Shown piece after piece: positions 25,703 to 33,449 of a stretch of DNA of 38,118 bases. Each line of letters begins with the position of its first letter. The first letter of the stretch is position 1. The notes under the pieces were generated by a model that saw only the letters and a list, made by a program, of their open reading frames with translations, did not search any database and had not been told where the DNA came from. Origin of the DNA: a virus; the IMG/VR virus record IMGVR_UViG_3300042112_000355, positions 1 to 38,118 of that record. One strand, 5' to 3'. A program made the position numbers and the translations under genes.

Positions 25703-25930
25703 ATGCCAATAGTCACATTGACATTGAGATTTAGTCTACCAGAAGAACAGAGCGAGTTCGATACCGCTATTAACGCGGCGAAAGCCAAGAGTATGCTATG
25801 GTATTTTGCTCAACAACTTCGTTCTTGGCGGAAACATGGTAATGACTTTAAAGATGCTGATGATGCTCTTGATAAAATTCGTGAAGAATTCTATAGACTG
25901 GTGAATGAACATGGGGTGGAACTGGACTAA
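25703..25930 (+). CDS. Conserved phage hypothetical (LPEEQ.EF type)
   Basis: 75 residues. FSLPEEQSEFDTAINAAKAK followed by LWYFAQQLRSWRKHG and DKIREEFYRLVNEHGVELD is a recognisable, widely found phage small-protein pattern of unknown function. The next gene starts one base after its stop. Confidence 0.82.
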   Translation: MPIVTLTLRFSLPEEQSEFDTAINAAKAKSMLWYFAQQLRSWRKHGNDFKDADDALDKIREEFYRLVNEHGVELD

Positions 25931-25931
25931 T

Positions 25932-26672
25932 ATGTTTAAATTAAGCAAAAGAAGTAGAATAAATTATTGGAGTTGCTCTAGTTTAGCAGACTGGATTAGG
26001 GGGACAGATAAACCATATGCACTAGCATGGGAAGATTGGGACGAATGGCGTAAAGAGGCTCAAAATAAGCATCCTTATAGATATTGGGTGGCAGAAAAAC
26101 TGCTTGATCGTTTACAGGATATAGTTTATTTACCTGTTGATATTTACCATACTATAGAGATTTACGTTCGTAATAGATTTATAGATAAAATCCACTATCT
26201 TCATACGGGACTAAAGCCTGGGCAATACTATGACTTAGACTATAGGATTATTCATGGTCTTTTTAATGAACTTGTTGATCTTGTAGAAGTAGAATACGCT
26301 GGTTTATCTAGATGGTATGATAAGAATAAAAAAAAGAAGTATAAGTTTGTTCGTGGTCGTTGTGCTGACGCTGGGCTTGATTATTTAAAGTGGGCTAGTA
26401 GTTTGACCTATAATAAAGACTATGGCTTGAGAAAGGGCGATAAGGGGTTTGGTGAGCCAACTGAACAGGCAGTCTCCGCCCGTAAAACAGTAGAGTTATA
26501 TAACTGGTGGAAAAACAGAGACAACAGACCAGACCCTTACGAAATTTTCTCTGAGGAAAAGCACGGAAAGAGTTATTATAAGCAAATTAGTAAGATGCAA
26601 GACAATTACGAAAAAGAAGATACAAAGATGCTTATTGAACTTATTAAAATCAGAGGAAGCCTTTGGACATGA
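25932..26672 (+). CDS. Conserved phage hypothetical (SLADWIRGT.KP type)
   Basis: 246 residues, Trp/Tyr-rich. Pattern: SLADWIRGTDKPYALAWEDW, then AEKLLDRLQDIVYLPVDIYH, VRNRFIDKIHYL and LDYRIIHGLFNELVDLVEVE. This resembles a conserved family of phage proteins of unknown function. ATG 25932 used; a start at 25905 would overlap the previous gene by 26 bases. Confidence 0.78.
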   Translation: MFKLSKRSRINYWSCSSLADWIRGTDKPYALAWEDWDEWRKEAQNKHPYRYWVAEKLLDRLQDIVYLPVDIYHTIEIYVRNRFIDKIHYLHTGLKPGQYYDLDYRIIHGLFNELVDLVEVEYAGLSRWYDKNKKKKYKFVRGRCADAGLDYLKWASSLTYNKDYGLRKGDKGFGEPTEQAVSARKTVELYNWWKNRDNRPDPYEIFSEEKHGKSYYKQISKMQDNYEKEDTKMLIELIKIRGSLWT

Positions 26673-26779
26673 CATTTCAGCAGTTCAAAAACTATATTGA
26701 TAGCCAGTATCAATTAGACTTTAGTAGCAAGGCATTAGGAAGAACTCACAAATGTCGGAATACAAAAAACAGACGATAG
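26669..26779 (+). CDS. Small basic ORF
   Basis: 36 residues (MTFQQFKNYIDSQYQLDFSS...) in ATGA overlap with 25932. It ends 28 bases inside the next gene. Coding status uncertain. Confidence 0.4.
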   Translation: MTFQQFKNYIDSQYQLDFSSKALGRTHKCRNTKNRR

Positions 26780-27045
26780 ATATAAATAACGATCTGTTGA
26801 TAGAACTACATCATAATCCTCTTCTTAAAGATAGACCATTCTATCTTAGAGTATATTCCTATACTGATTATAGTGAGTACAGGCTAACCCCAAAAGATGT
26901 TTTAAAGTTATCTGAGAGTCTGGCCGATTTTGTATTTGACAACTCAAACGAAATAGACTACACTGATGAGTTAACGGGGCTTGCACGATTATGGCATCAT
27001 AGACGAAATGAATGTTTAGAGCAATTGGATAAAAACAATGAATAA
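26752..27045 (+). CDS. Small acidic hypothetical protein
   Basis: 97 residues (MSEYKKQTIDINNDLLIELH...). Beta start, then LTPKDVLKLSESLADFVFDN and a helical acidic tail. It shares the LADF(V/I) segment with 22583. Overlaps the phosphoesterase gene by 8 bases. Confidence 0.72.
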   Translation: MSEYKKQTIDINNDLLIELHHNPLLKDRPFYLRVYSYTDYSEYRLTPKDVLKLSESLADFVFDNSNEIDYTDELTGLARLWHHRRNECLEQLDKNNE

Positions 27046-27658
27046 AATTACAGTCATAGGAGATTGTCACGGTAAGTATGAGCGTTATCACAAAATTATC
27101 AGAGAGACAGAAAGATACCCATATACTGTTCAGTTGGGGGATTTCGGTTTTAAGTATGACACTCTCAAAAATGTAGACCATACTAAACATATTATTATTG
27201 GAGGTAATCATGATAACTATGATATTTGCAATAACTATCCTCATTTTCTCTCAGATTATGGTTATATGGTTAATTTTAACGGAATAGATTTTTTCTATTA
27301 TCGTGGAGCATATAGTATTGATAGAATATATAGAACTATTGGAATAGACTGGTGGGAAAAAGAACAAGTAGGTATTGAAGATTTTATGAAAGCCAGAGAG
27401 TTGTATCGCTCTATTAAACCAGAGATAATGATAACCCACGATTGTCCAGAACAGATAGCGCATCAAATGATTCCTCCAAATAGTAGAATTTTTCAGAATA
27501 ATACCACATGGGCTTTAGGAGAATTGTTAAATATTCATCAACCAAAACTTTGGATTTTTGGTCATTGGCATCGTTCTCGTACTATAGAATATGGTAATAC
27601 TAAGTTTATCTGTCTTGACGAATTAGAAACCTATGATATAGTTAAGCCGAAAGGTTAG
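27038..27658 (+). CDS. Calcineurin-like metallophosphoesterase
   Basis: 206 residues. All family motifs are present in order: GDCHG (8-12, D9 and H11), GDF (34-36), GGNHDN (55-60), THD (about 133-135) and GHWH (about 175-178). These form the di-metal site of calcineurin-type phosphoesterases. The substrate (nucleotide, nucleic acid or protein phosphate) cannot be told. A terminator-like hairpin follows. Confidence 0.92.
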   Translation: MNKITVIGDCHGKYERYHKIIRETERYPYTVQLGDFGFKYDTLKNVDHTKHIIIGGNHDNYDICNNYPHFLSDYGYMVNFNGIDFFYYRGAYSIDRIYRTIGIDWWEKEQVGIEDFMKARELYRSIKPEIMITHDCPEQIAHQMIPPNSRIFQNNTTWALGELLNIHQPKLWIFGHWHRSRTIEYGNTKFICLDELETYDIVKPKG

Positions 27659-27697
27659 GGTCGCGGGTATCCCTTTCATCAACTGCCGTAGAGGTTT

Positions 27698-27737
27698 AAG
27701 CCCAATTTTCTGTATACATTGAAAAAGAGGCTTTTTT
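27698..27737 (+). terminator. Likely Rho-independent terminator
   Basis: AAGCC (27698-27702) pairs with GGCTT (27729-27733), with inner TTTTC/GAAAA, followed by T6. The 90-base gap around it has no gene. Confidence 0.65.
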
Positions 27738-27749
27738 ATAAGGAAAATT

Positions 27750-27965
27750 ATGGAATGTCCTAACTGTATTACTCCTTGGAAATGTAATGGGCCTCATCTT
27801 GAACAGATGAGTGATTCTATCTATAAGAGTATTCATGGATATTTTCTTATTAAGAATGATAGATGGATATTTACACCTGTAGACAAGGAATTTGATGTAG
27901 ATACTTTATTCTCTATTATTGATACCTTAAGGAATTTAAATGAGTCTCACGCACGAAGATATTAG
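27750..27965 (+). CDS. Small zinc-knuckle-like protein
   Basis: 71 residues starting MECPNCITPWKCNGPHLEQM. The C-P-x-C-x(7)-C-x(3)-H arrangement could bind zinc, followed by a short helical domain. AAGGAAAATT is the ribosome site. Overlaps 27940. Confidence 0.7.
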   Translation: MECPNCITPWKCNGPHLEQMSDSIYKSIHGYFLIKNDRWIFTPVDKEFDVDTLFSIIDTLRNLNESHARRY

Positions 27966-28161
27966 TGACATTAAAATTGTATTAAAGGAACAACTTGATA
28001 GTTTAAACAGACTAAGCAAGATTCCTTTACCTCATCCATTTGAACATTATAAAACTATGAGAATGATTTATCAAGACATTTTAGAATGTAATAAGGTGAT
28101 GATGGAAATAATTAATGGGCCTAGTGGCGGAATAGAAAAAATGATAGAAAGAAACGCATGA
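27940..28161 (+). CDS. YQDILECNKVMMEI-family protein, paralogue B
   Basis: 73 residues. MIYQDILECNKVMMEIINGP matches 23793. Starts inside the previous gene and overlaps 28158 by ATGA. Helical, unknown function. Confidence 0.76.
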   Translation: MSLTHEDISDIKIVLKEQLDSLNRLSKIPLPHPFEHYKTMRMIYQDILECNKVMMEIINGPSGGIEKMIERNA

Positions 28162-28346
28162 GTTCAGAAGAATTAGAAATCATTAAACAAAGATATGAGA
28201 GTGCTAAAAAGTTAGCAAAAGATCTATGGTTGGATGGCGACCATGAGGGTAATGAAAATGACTTTTATTATTTCCAGTGTGGATTTGTGGCTGGTATGAA
28301 TTATAAATTGTATAAGGATTTTTCTGATGAAAACGAAGAAAAATAA
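28158..28346 (+). CDS. Small protein with F.CGF.AGM.Y tail
   Basis: 62 residues (MSSEELEIIKQRYESAKKLA...). Relative of 24073 in its FYYFQCGFVAGMNY segment. Second half of the duplicated gene pair. Confidence 0.72.
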   Translation: MSSEELEIIKQRYESAKKLAKDLWLDGDHEGNENDFYYFQCGFVAGMNYKLYKDFSDENEEK

Positions 28347-28716
28347 GTTTAACTGCGATGTTAATGGTGGTATTATGGTCACGGCAGCATTAAGATATGC
28401 TCTTGGGAGGCATACTTATGTGCCGGGAGCAGTTCAAGATTGGATTAGTCTACACTGGGATAGTCTGGTTAGTAATACTAAAGTTGTTATTGTACGAGAT
28501 GTTTTTGAACATATTTATGATGAAAGCAAATCCAAATATGCTCTTGCAAGCGGTGCTATGGCTCAATATGATTTGTCTACTTGGGAAAAGTTTGGTATTG
28601 AGCATTACTGGAAACTGGATGATATTGAACGTAAAAATGTCGATAGTTTTATCAATGTCGATAAAGATCGTGTTAGATGGTTTGCTGAAAAATTATATGG
28701 AACACAACCAGTATGA
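28327..28716 (+). CDS. Conserved phage hypothetical (GIMVTAALRY type)
   Basis: 129 residues. GGIMVTAALRYALGRHTYVPGAVQDWI is a recognisable segment of a common small phage protein. Trp-rich tail with TWEKFGIEHYWKL. Function unknown. Overlaps both neighbours. Confidence 0.8.
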   Translation: MKTKKNKFNCDVNGGIMVTAALRYALGRHTYVPGAVQDWISLHWDSLVSNTKVVIVRDVFEHIYDESKSKYALASGAMAQYDLSTWEKFGIEHYWKLDDIERKNVDSFINVDKDRVRWFAEKLYGTQPV

Positions 28717-29000
28717 CAACACAAAATATTCCAAATTGGAAAAAGGGCGACATAGTTGCTTTGCTACATAATAGCGGTGGAGTTATCCATATTTTTGAAG
28801 CAGAACATGATCCTTACTATGGAAAAACTTTTTTTAGTTCAGACGAAGATTGGTATTATGGTTTAAGAAACTGTGAAGAAATTAGACTAGCCACCCAAGA
28901 AGATATAGATAGCAAAATAAAATATCAAAAAGAAAACGTAGAAAGAGAAAAAGCGGTCTTGGATCAATTACTTAATTTTCGGGAGCGTTTGTCAAAATGA
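28713..29000 (+). CDS. Hypothetical protein
   Basis: 95 residues (MTTQNIPNWKKGDIVALLHN...). N-terminal SH3-like beta region (WKKGDIVALLHN...VIHIFEAE), then DWYYGLRNCEEIRLATQEDI and a helical tail. Resembles the other KGD/PGTIVVFE-type beta proteins such as 33016. Unknown. Confidence 0.73.
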   Translation: MTTQNIPNWKKGDIVALLHNSGGVIHIFEAEHDPYYGKTFFSSDEDWYYGLRNCEEIRLATQEDIDSKIKYQKENVEREKAVLDQLLNFRERLSK

Positions 29001-29200
29001 AAATACAAAATAAAAAAGAGATTGAACTGTCAGAAGACGATATTAAAAATATACTATATGCATTTCTTCGCCAAGAACATGGAGATGGAGAATATTCTTT
29101 TAGATTTAATATAGTAAATAAACCCATACGAAGCGGTATGTATGACAGTATGGATAATCACGTATTTGATAGTATACAGGTAACAATCACCAATGTCTGA
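28997..29200 (+). CDS. Small hypothetical protein
   Basis: 67 residues (MKIQNKKEIELSEDDIKNIL...). Helix then beta segment ending VFDSIQVTITNV. ATGA overlap upstream, 8-base overlap downstream. Unknown. Confidence 0.7.
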   Translation: MKIQNKKEIELSEDDIKNILYAFLRQEHGDGEYSFRFNIVNKPIRSGMYDSMDNHVFDSIQVTITNV

Positions 29201-29552
29201 AAAAATATTTGAAAATTATGACGAAGCACACAAGTATAGTTTAACTGTGCCATGGAAACTTGCTCATTGTAATACTGGTGAAAGTTGTTGGTGTAGAATT
29301 ATTCTTCCAACCGAAAATATACTATACAAAAATCAGGTAGGAGACTCTGAAACGGTTGTTGAGTTTGATTATATTATACCAGATGGTAGCATAGATAAAG
29401 AAACAGCGGAATATGTTGTAGAATTACACAATAGATCAGTAGCAATATATGCTGGTCAAAAAGAAAGATTAGCAGTCTTAAAAGAATTAAATAGATTAGA
29501 TCAAGAGCTAGGAATTGATATACCAGTAATTAAAAGGAAAGAGATTGATTAG
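29193..29552 (+). CDS. Hypothetical protein
   Basis: 119 residues (MSEKIFENYDEAHKYSLTVP...). Contains HCNTGESCWCRIILP and a long helical C-terminus (ELHNRSVAIYAGQKERLAVL). Unknown. Followed by the antitoxin-like gene after one base. Confidence 0.72.
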   Translation: MSEKIFENYDEAHKYSLTVPWKLAHCNTGESCWCRIILPTENILYKNQVGDSETVVEFDYIIPDGSIDKETAEYVVELHNRSVAIYAGQKERLAVLKELNRLDQELGIDIPVIKRKEID

Positions 29553-29553
29553 G

Positions 29554-29748
29554 ATGTCAATAAAAACCACAGACGAACTTAAAGAAAGACTAAAAAGAAT
29601 AGTACAAGAAACATTTATTGATTCTTGGTTGGACTCTCCTAATCCAGCATTTGATAACAAAACGCCACGACAAATGGTGATAGAACAAAATAGTGATCAA
29701 ATAGAGAAGATGATGTATAGAATAGGTAGCGGTGAGCCATCCACTTGA
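29554..29748 (+). CDS. MbcA/ParS/Xre antitoxin-like protein (DUF2384)
   Basis: 64 residues. DSWLDSPNPAFDNKTPRQMV (23-42) followed by QIEKMMYRIGSGEP matches the toxin-binding domain of MbcA/ParS/Xre antitoxins (W(L)xxPNPAL.G.TP.E.L... ....L.RI..G). ATG 29554 after AGG. No RES-domain toxin gene is seen nearby, so it is an orphan. Possible role: neutralising a host toxin (inference). Confidence 0.72.
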   Translation: MSIKTTDELKERLKRIVQETFIDSWLDSPNPAFDNKTPRQMVIEQNSDQIEKMMYRIGSGEPST

Positions 29749-29749
29749 C

Positions 29750-29777
29750 TTGACAAACCAGAAATTTTTGTTAAACT
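29750..29777 (+). promoter_or_regulatory. Promoter giving near-leaderless mRNA
   Basis: TTGACA, 16 bases, TAAACT. ATG 29787 is nine bases after the -10. ACAAGAACCATG resembles the start site at 11925-11933 (AGAACCATG). Confidence 0.55.
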
Positions 29778-29786
29778 ACAAGAACC

Positions 29787-29957
29787 ATGAGTACCGATAA
29801 ACAAATGAACGTAGGGCAAGAGTTGGTCGAGAGATTACAAAATCTGAATAAGATGCTTGATGCTATTAGATCAGCACAAAATGATGAGTTGAATCTTCCA
29901 GAAATAAACGAACAAAATAAATCTACTGTAAAGCCTAAAAAATTACCCACAAAATGA
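29787..29957 (+). CDS. Small helical protein
   Basis: 56 residues (MSTDKQMNVGQELVERLQNL...). Amphipathic helix then a Lys/Pro-rich tail. No ribosome site; see promoter at 29750. ATGA overlap with the next gene. Confidence 0.62.
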   Translation: MSTDKQMNVGQELVERLQNLNKMLDAIRSAQNDELNLPEINEQNKSTVKPKKLPTK

Positions 29958-30133
29958 AACTTAATATCGAAATAAATGATCTGCTTCTTATCAGTGAAGC
30001 ATTAGTAGTTTATCAGTGCGAGGTTGAAGATGATAAAACAGATTATTATGGATTCCCTTATTCTGTGGAAAGAATTCAAAAGGTAATAGATTATATTGAA
30101 GGAATTTTAGACAAAAATGAAACCAACAACTAA
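29954..30133 (+). CDS. Small acidic helical protein
   Basis: 59 residues (MKLNIEINDLLLISEALVVY...). Overlaps both neighbours. Unknown. Confidence 0.6.
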   Translation: MKLNIEINDLLLISEALVVYQCEVEDDKTDYYGFPYSVERIQKVIDYIEGILDKNETNN

Positions 30134-30329
30134 ACAACTTAAAGTTATAGAGTTTCTAGAACAACAACTAAAGTTCTGGAAGAATACTAATGATATTGAC
30201 TCTCCTACTCATGTTGGTGATATTACAGAGTTTTCACAATATCTGAAAGATGACTTTACAATAGAAGAAGTTTTATCTATTGAGATTCTAACAACGGAAT
30301 TATATTTGAGTATTACGGAGATAGAATAG
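30117..30329 (+). CDS. Small helical protein
   Basis: 70 residues (MKPTTKQLKVIEFLEQQLKF...). Helical with THVGDITEFSQYL. Stop overlaps the GTG start of the next gene. Unknown. Confidence 0.66.
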   Translation: MKPTTKQLKVIEFLEQQLKFWKNTNDIDSPTHVGDITEFSQYLKDDFTIEEVLSIEILTTELYLSITEIE

Positions 30330-30571
30330 TGTCTTGGAACTATCGTGTGGTTAAAACTGTAACTAAAATTCCTCTTGGAGATACTGATATTAGTTATGGT
30401 ATTCATGAGATTTATTATGATGAGAACGGAAACATTGTTAATATTTCTGAAAGTTTAGCCCATCCAATATCTGATGATTTAGAGGGGTTGCAGTGGAATT
30501 TAGAAAGAATGATGGAGGCTTGTAAAAAGCCAGTGATAGAATACGAAACAGGTGAGGAAGTATCTGACTGA
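30329..30571 (+). CDS. YRVVKT-family protein, paralogue A
   Basis: 80 residues from a GTG start overlapping the previous TAG (MSWNYRVVKTVTKIPLGDTD...). The pattern ISYGIHEIYYDENGNIVNIS...L.W.L.RM.EAC.KPVIEY is shared with the C-terminal two thirds of 35244 and with a widespread family of small phage/cyanobacterial proteins. Function unknown. Confidence 0.8.
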   Translation: MSWNYRVVKTVTKIPLGDTDISYGIHEIYYDENGNIVNISESLAHPISDDLEGLQWNLERMMEACKKPVIEYETGEEVSD

Positions 30572-30573
30572 TA

Positions 30574-31149
30574 TTATACAATTTTATTGTATTTTTGATG
30601 ATTATCTTTTGCCCATAATGGTTGTAAATTTGTATAATGAAAACATTCTTTTTGCTGATTTTTATCTGTCATATCAAAACTTGAGCATGGTTTTATGTGA
30701 TCAATATGCCACTTTCCGTAGTTGTCCCAACTCATACCGTCACTAAATTGAGCTGCGAGATATTCCATTAATTGTTCTACTGAACAACCAAGTAATTTTA
30801 CTGCTGAATCCGATTTTCGTACACCTTTTAATACTTTATTCATTCTACTTCTCAAACTATGAGCTATCCTAGCATTTGAATTATTTTTAAAGTATTGTTT
30901 TCTCCAAGCGTTTATTTTATTTCTATTTTTCTTTGTATGTTCTTTTATCCTGTCTTTATTTTCTTCCTGGTATTTTTTTTGTTGCTCTCTAATTTTTTCA
31001 CGATTTTCTTCACGGTATTTTTTCTGTTGTATTTTTTTGCATTCACGACACAGAGCGTCTTTACTAAAAGAAGATTTTTTCCCGTAAACTAATTTATCTA
31101 AAGTTAAATGACTTTCACAAACCCTACACTGTTTTACTATAACAATCAT
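30574..31149 (-). CDS. HNH homing endonuclease
   Basis: 191 residues on the strand opposite to all neighbours. N-terminal CRVC...CREC zinc finger, a long Lys/Glu-rich helical region, then an HNH nuclease core: YGKWHIDHIKPCSSFDM, NLQPLWAKDNHQKYNK. It fits the HNH endonucleases with YGxWHIDHIxP and LQPLWxxDNxxK. Very AT-rich. It ends 3 bases from the convergent gene 30329, which suggests a mobile insertion. Confidence 0.92.
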   Translation of the reverse strand: MIVIVKQCRVCESHLTLDKLVYGKKSSFSKDALCRECKKIQQKKYREENREKIREQQKKYQEENKDRIKEHTKKNRNKINAWRKQYFKNNSNARIAHSLRSRMNKVLKGVRKSDSAVKLLGCSVEQLMEYLAAQFSDGMSWDNYGKWHIDHIKPCSSFDMTDKNQQKECFHYTNLQPLWAKDNHQKYNKIV

Positions 31150-31195
31150 ATTTAAACCTTTAAAAGCAGAAAACCCATGATAATGTCAGTAGGAG

Positions 31196-31224
31196 TTGAC
31201 AAAACCACAGGCTTCTGCTATAAT
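31196..31224 (+). promoter_or_regulatory. Promoter
   Basis: TTGACA, 17 bases, TATAAT. Starts the RNA-repair operon; no CCGATA in the spacer. Confidence 0.85.
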
Positions 31225-31232
31225 CTAATAGG

Positions 31233-31277
31233 ATGTTAGAAAACAAACTCTCTCCTACAAGAGTTAATTTTCACTAA
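31233..31277 (+). CDS. Possible 14-residue leader peptide
   Basis: ATG 31233 lies eight bases after the -10, so the mRNA would start at or near it (MLENKLSPTRVNFH). It opens a roughly 210-nt leader to gene 31442. The leader 31278-31441 holds no other gene; it has GCC-AGAA-GGC and GGTTGAG/CTCACC hairpins. Coding status uncertain. Confidence 0.3.
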   Translation: MLENKLSPTRVNFH

Positions 31278-31441
31278 TGATATATACACCAAAATAACAA
31301 GATCGGAATTAACCGACGCCGCTGGGTTGATCGCCAGAAGGCAACGTCCTTGACCTCTGTTTCCCGTATAATGGTTGAGATTTCTCACCTAGGGTTTCAA
31401 CGTCAGATAATTGGGGCGTTTTCAATACAAAGGAGAAATTT

Positions 31442-31708
31442 ATGAAGAAAAAGAAAATAAGTAAGCCTAAACGAAAGCAAAAGATTGATGTTGTATTAGA
31501 ATCACTACTTAATCTTGAACAGAAGGTCAAAGAACTAACTAAGAAAGTTGAGCAATTGCAATATTCTCAACCATACTATCCTAAAGACGTAAACGAGCCG
31601 GAAAAAAAGTATTGGCCTAATACTGAGCCACCGTTTAAATACAAAGATATAATGTGGAATGATAATTCCAGTTCTCAATGGGATGCCATTGATAAAGGCT
31701 TACAGTGA
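31442..31708 (+). CDS. Basic coiled-coil protein
   Basis: 88 residues (MKKKKISKPKRKQKIDVVLE...). Basic N-terminus, coiled coil SLLNLEQKVKELTKKVEQLQ, Pro/Tyr/Trp-rich tail. AAGGAGAAATTT is the ribosome site. Unknown. Confidence 0.72.
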   Translation: MKKKKISKPKRKQKIDVVLESLLNLEQKVKELTKKVEQLQYSQPYYPKDVNEPEKKYWPNTEPPFKYKDIMWNDNSSSQWDAIDKGLQ

Positions 31709-31992
31709 ATAAACTCACAATCGCTATAGATTATGATGATACATATACTGCCGATCCTCCGTTTTGGGATAAGGTAATAAGATTAGCACAAGATCACGGG
31801 CATAATATAATTTGTATTACAGCACGAAGAAATATTTTAGAACATCGTCAAGAACTTATGAAGTCTTTACCAGAAGGTATAGAAACATATTTTTCTTATG
31901 ACGAACCAAAAGCCGATTATATCAAAAGACAAAATATAGTAGTAGATATATGGATTGATGATAGTCCCGGTTGGATTGTAGGAGTAACATAA
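31705..31992 (+). CDS. HAD-superfamily phosphatase
   Basis: 95 residues, GTG start overlapping the previous stop. IAIDYDDTYT holds the HAD nucleophile motif D-x-D-x-T (D9, D11, T13). CITARR supplies motif II and IWIDDSP motif IV. No cap domain. Directly upstream of an RNA ligase, an arrangement like the phosphatase-ligase partnership of T4 Pnkp and Rnl1 (comparison only). Likely conditions RNA or nucleotide ends. Confidence 0.82.
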   Translation: MNKLTIAIDYDDTYTADPPFWDKVIRLAQDHGHNIICITARRNILEHRQELMKSLPEGIETYFSYDEPKADYIKRQNIVVDIWIDDSPGWIVGVT

Positions 31993-31993
31993 A

Positions 31994-33016
31994 ATGAGAA
32001 AACTAGCTAGTATACAAACTGTTAAATATGTTAAACCTATACCAGATGCAGACAGCATAGAAACTGTGGGCGTTTTAGGTTGGGAGGTTGTTACAAAGAA
32101 GGGTGAGTTCCAACCCAATGATCTCTGCGTATTTTTTGAGATTGATAGTTTACTTCCAGAAGTTCCAGAGTTTGAATTTCTTCGTAAGAGTTGTTGGAAT
32201 GATAGTTTAAAAAAGTATAGACTCAAAACAGTAAAGTTGCGTAAACAACTATCTCAAGGATTAGCATTACCCACAAGTGTCTTTCCTATACTAGCAGGAT
32301 TGACTGCTGGGGCCGATGTTACTGACCTATTAGGAATAGAAAAATATGAACCTCCAATTCCAGCACAGATTCAAGGAGATGCAAAGAGTTTTAGTTGGCC
32401 CATAAGTAAGACCGATGAAACAAGAGTGCAGTTAGATGATGAATACGGATTTATTGAAAGACTAACCGGACAACCATACTATATTAGCCTTAAACTTGAT
32501 GGAACATCTAGTACATTTTTGATTGATCCTAAAGACGAAAGTTATCATGTTTGTGGACGTAATTATAGTTATAAAGAAAGTGAACATCATAAATTTTGGG
32601 TATTGAGTCGAAAGTACAAAATAGAAGAAGGACTACGATGGTTTTGGAATAATGGAGTTAAAATAGCAATTCAAGGAGAATGTGCAGGCCCAGGTATACA
32701 ACAAAACAAATTAGGTTTATCCTCTCATGATTTGTTTGTTTTTAATGTTATTGATATTCCAACTAATCGTAAGTTATGTTTAGAGGATGCTATGGGTGTG
32801 GTAGAGCGTCTTGGGTTGAAATTTGTGCCGATAGTTGACAAAGGCTCAAGTTTCAGTTATACTAAGACCGATCTACTAGAGATGGCGAAGGGCAAATATA
32901 AAGAACACTTTGAGTCTGCTAAACCAAATCAAGATCGTGAAGGAATAGTAATACGAAGCCTTTGCGGAGAAGTTAGTTTTAAGGCTATCAATAACGACTT
33001 TTTATTGAAAGAATAA
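31994..33016 (+). CDS. RNA ligase, DRB0094 (Rnl5) family
   Basis: 340 residues. N-terminal OB-type domain (about 1-120) precedes the adenylyltransferase domain, the order known for Deinococcus DRB0094. The nucleotidyltransferase motifs: K-L-D-G (K167 is the adenylation lysine), GECAGPGIQ (motif IIIa region), REGIVIR (motif IV) and SFKAINNDFLLK (motif V). Seals 3'-OH/5'-phosphate RNA breaks, e.g. in cleaved tRNA. Starts one base after the HAD gene stop. Confidence 0.93.
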   Translation: MRKLASIQTVKYVKPIPDADSIETVGVLGWEVVTKKGEFQPNDLCVFFEIDSLLPEVPEFEFLRKSCWNDSLKKYRLKTVKLRKQLSQGLALPTSVFPILAGLTAGADVTDLLGIEKYEPPIPAQIQGDAKSFSWPISKTDETRVQLDDEYGFIERLTGQPYYISLKLDGTSSTFLIDPKDESYHVCGRNYSYKESEHHKFWVLSRKYKIEEGLRWFWNNGVKIAIQGECAGPGIQQNKLGLSSHDLFVFNVIDIPTNRKLCLEDAMGVVERLGLKFVPIVDKGSSFSYTKTDLLEMAKGKYKEHFESAKPNQDREGIVIRSLCGEVSFKAINNDFLLKE

Positions 33017-33279
33017 TGAATACTTTTACTCCCGGCACAATAGTTGTTTTTGAACCTAATAATTTTAATCCAGATTTTTGGAATAAATTACCAGAAAAAG
33101 ATAGGATTAAATATTATGGTTCACTTGGTTACGGTTCAGATAAAAAGAAATTTTTTGTGTTTCTTACAGAGATTAAAAATGCTCCCGGTCATTGTGTGTT
33201 AGCTGATTTAGATGATGGAAGAATTGAGGTTATGAGACATACGAGTGACTTTAGAGAGGTTAATGAAGATGAGTTCTAA
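33016..33279 (+). CDS. Small beta-rich hypothetical protein
   Basis: 87 residues (MNTFTPGTIVVFEPNNFNPD...). PGTIVVFE start, YYGSLGYGSDKKKFFVFLTEIKNAPGHCVLADLDDGRIEVMRHTSDF: an SH3-like pattern common in small phage proteins. ATGA-type overlap with ligase. Unknown. Confidence 0.76.
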   Translation: MNTFTPGTIVVFEPNNFNPDFWNKLPEKDRIKYYGSLGYGSDKKKFFVFLTEIKNAPGHCVLADLDDGRIEVMRHTSDFREVNEDEF

Positions 33280-33448
33280 TATTAGTGCTTATTACTCAAA
33301 TGAGTTAAAATCGTGGGTTCGCTTAGAAAGATGTGAAGATGGAGAGTATTGTCATACTTCTGGATATGCAACTAAAGAAGAGGCTCTTAATAATTATACA
33401 AATACTGTTGTGTCGTATAAAGTGTTAGCCAACAGGAAGGCAAGATGA
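33263..33448 (+). CDS. Small hypothetical protein
   Basis: 61 residues (MKMSSNISAYYSNELKSWVR...). ATG 33263 after AGAGAGGT. YYSNELKSWVRLERCEDG...ATKEEALNNY, a small domain with EA-helix. Unknown. Confidence 0.7.
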   Translation: MKMSSNISAYYSNELKSWVRLERCEDGEYCHTSGYATKEEALNNYTNTVVSYKVLANRKAR

Positions 33449-33449
33449 A

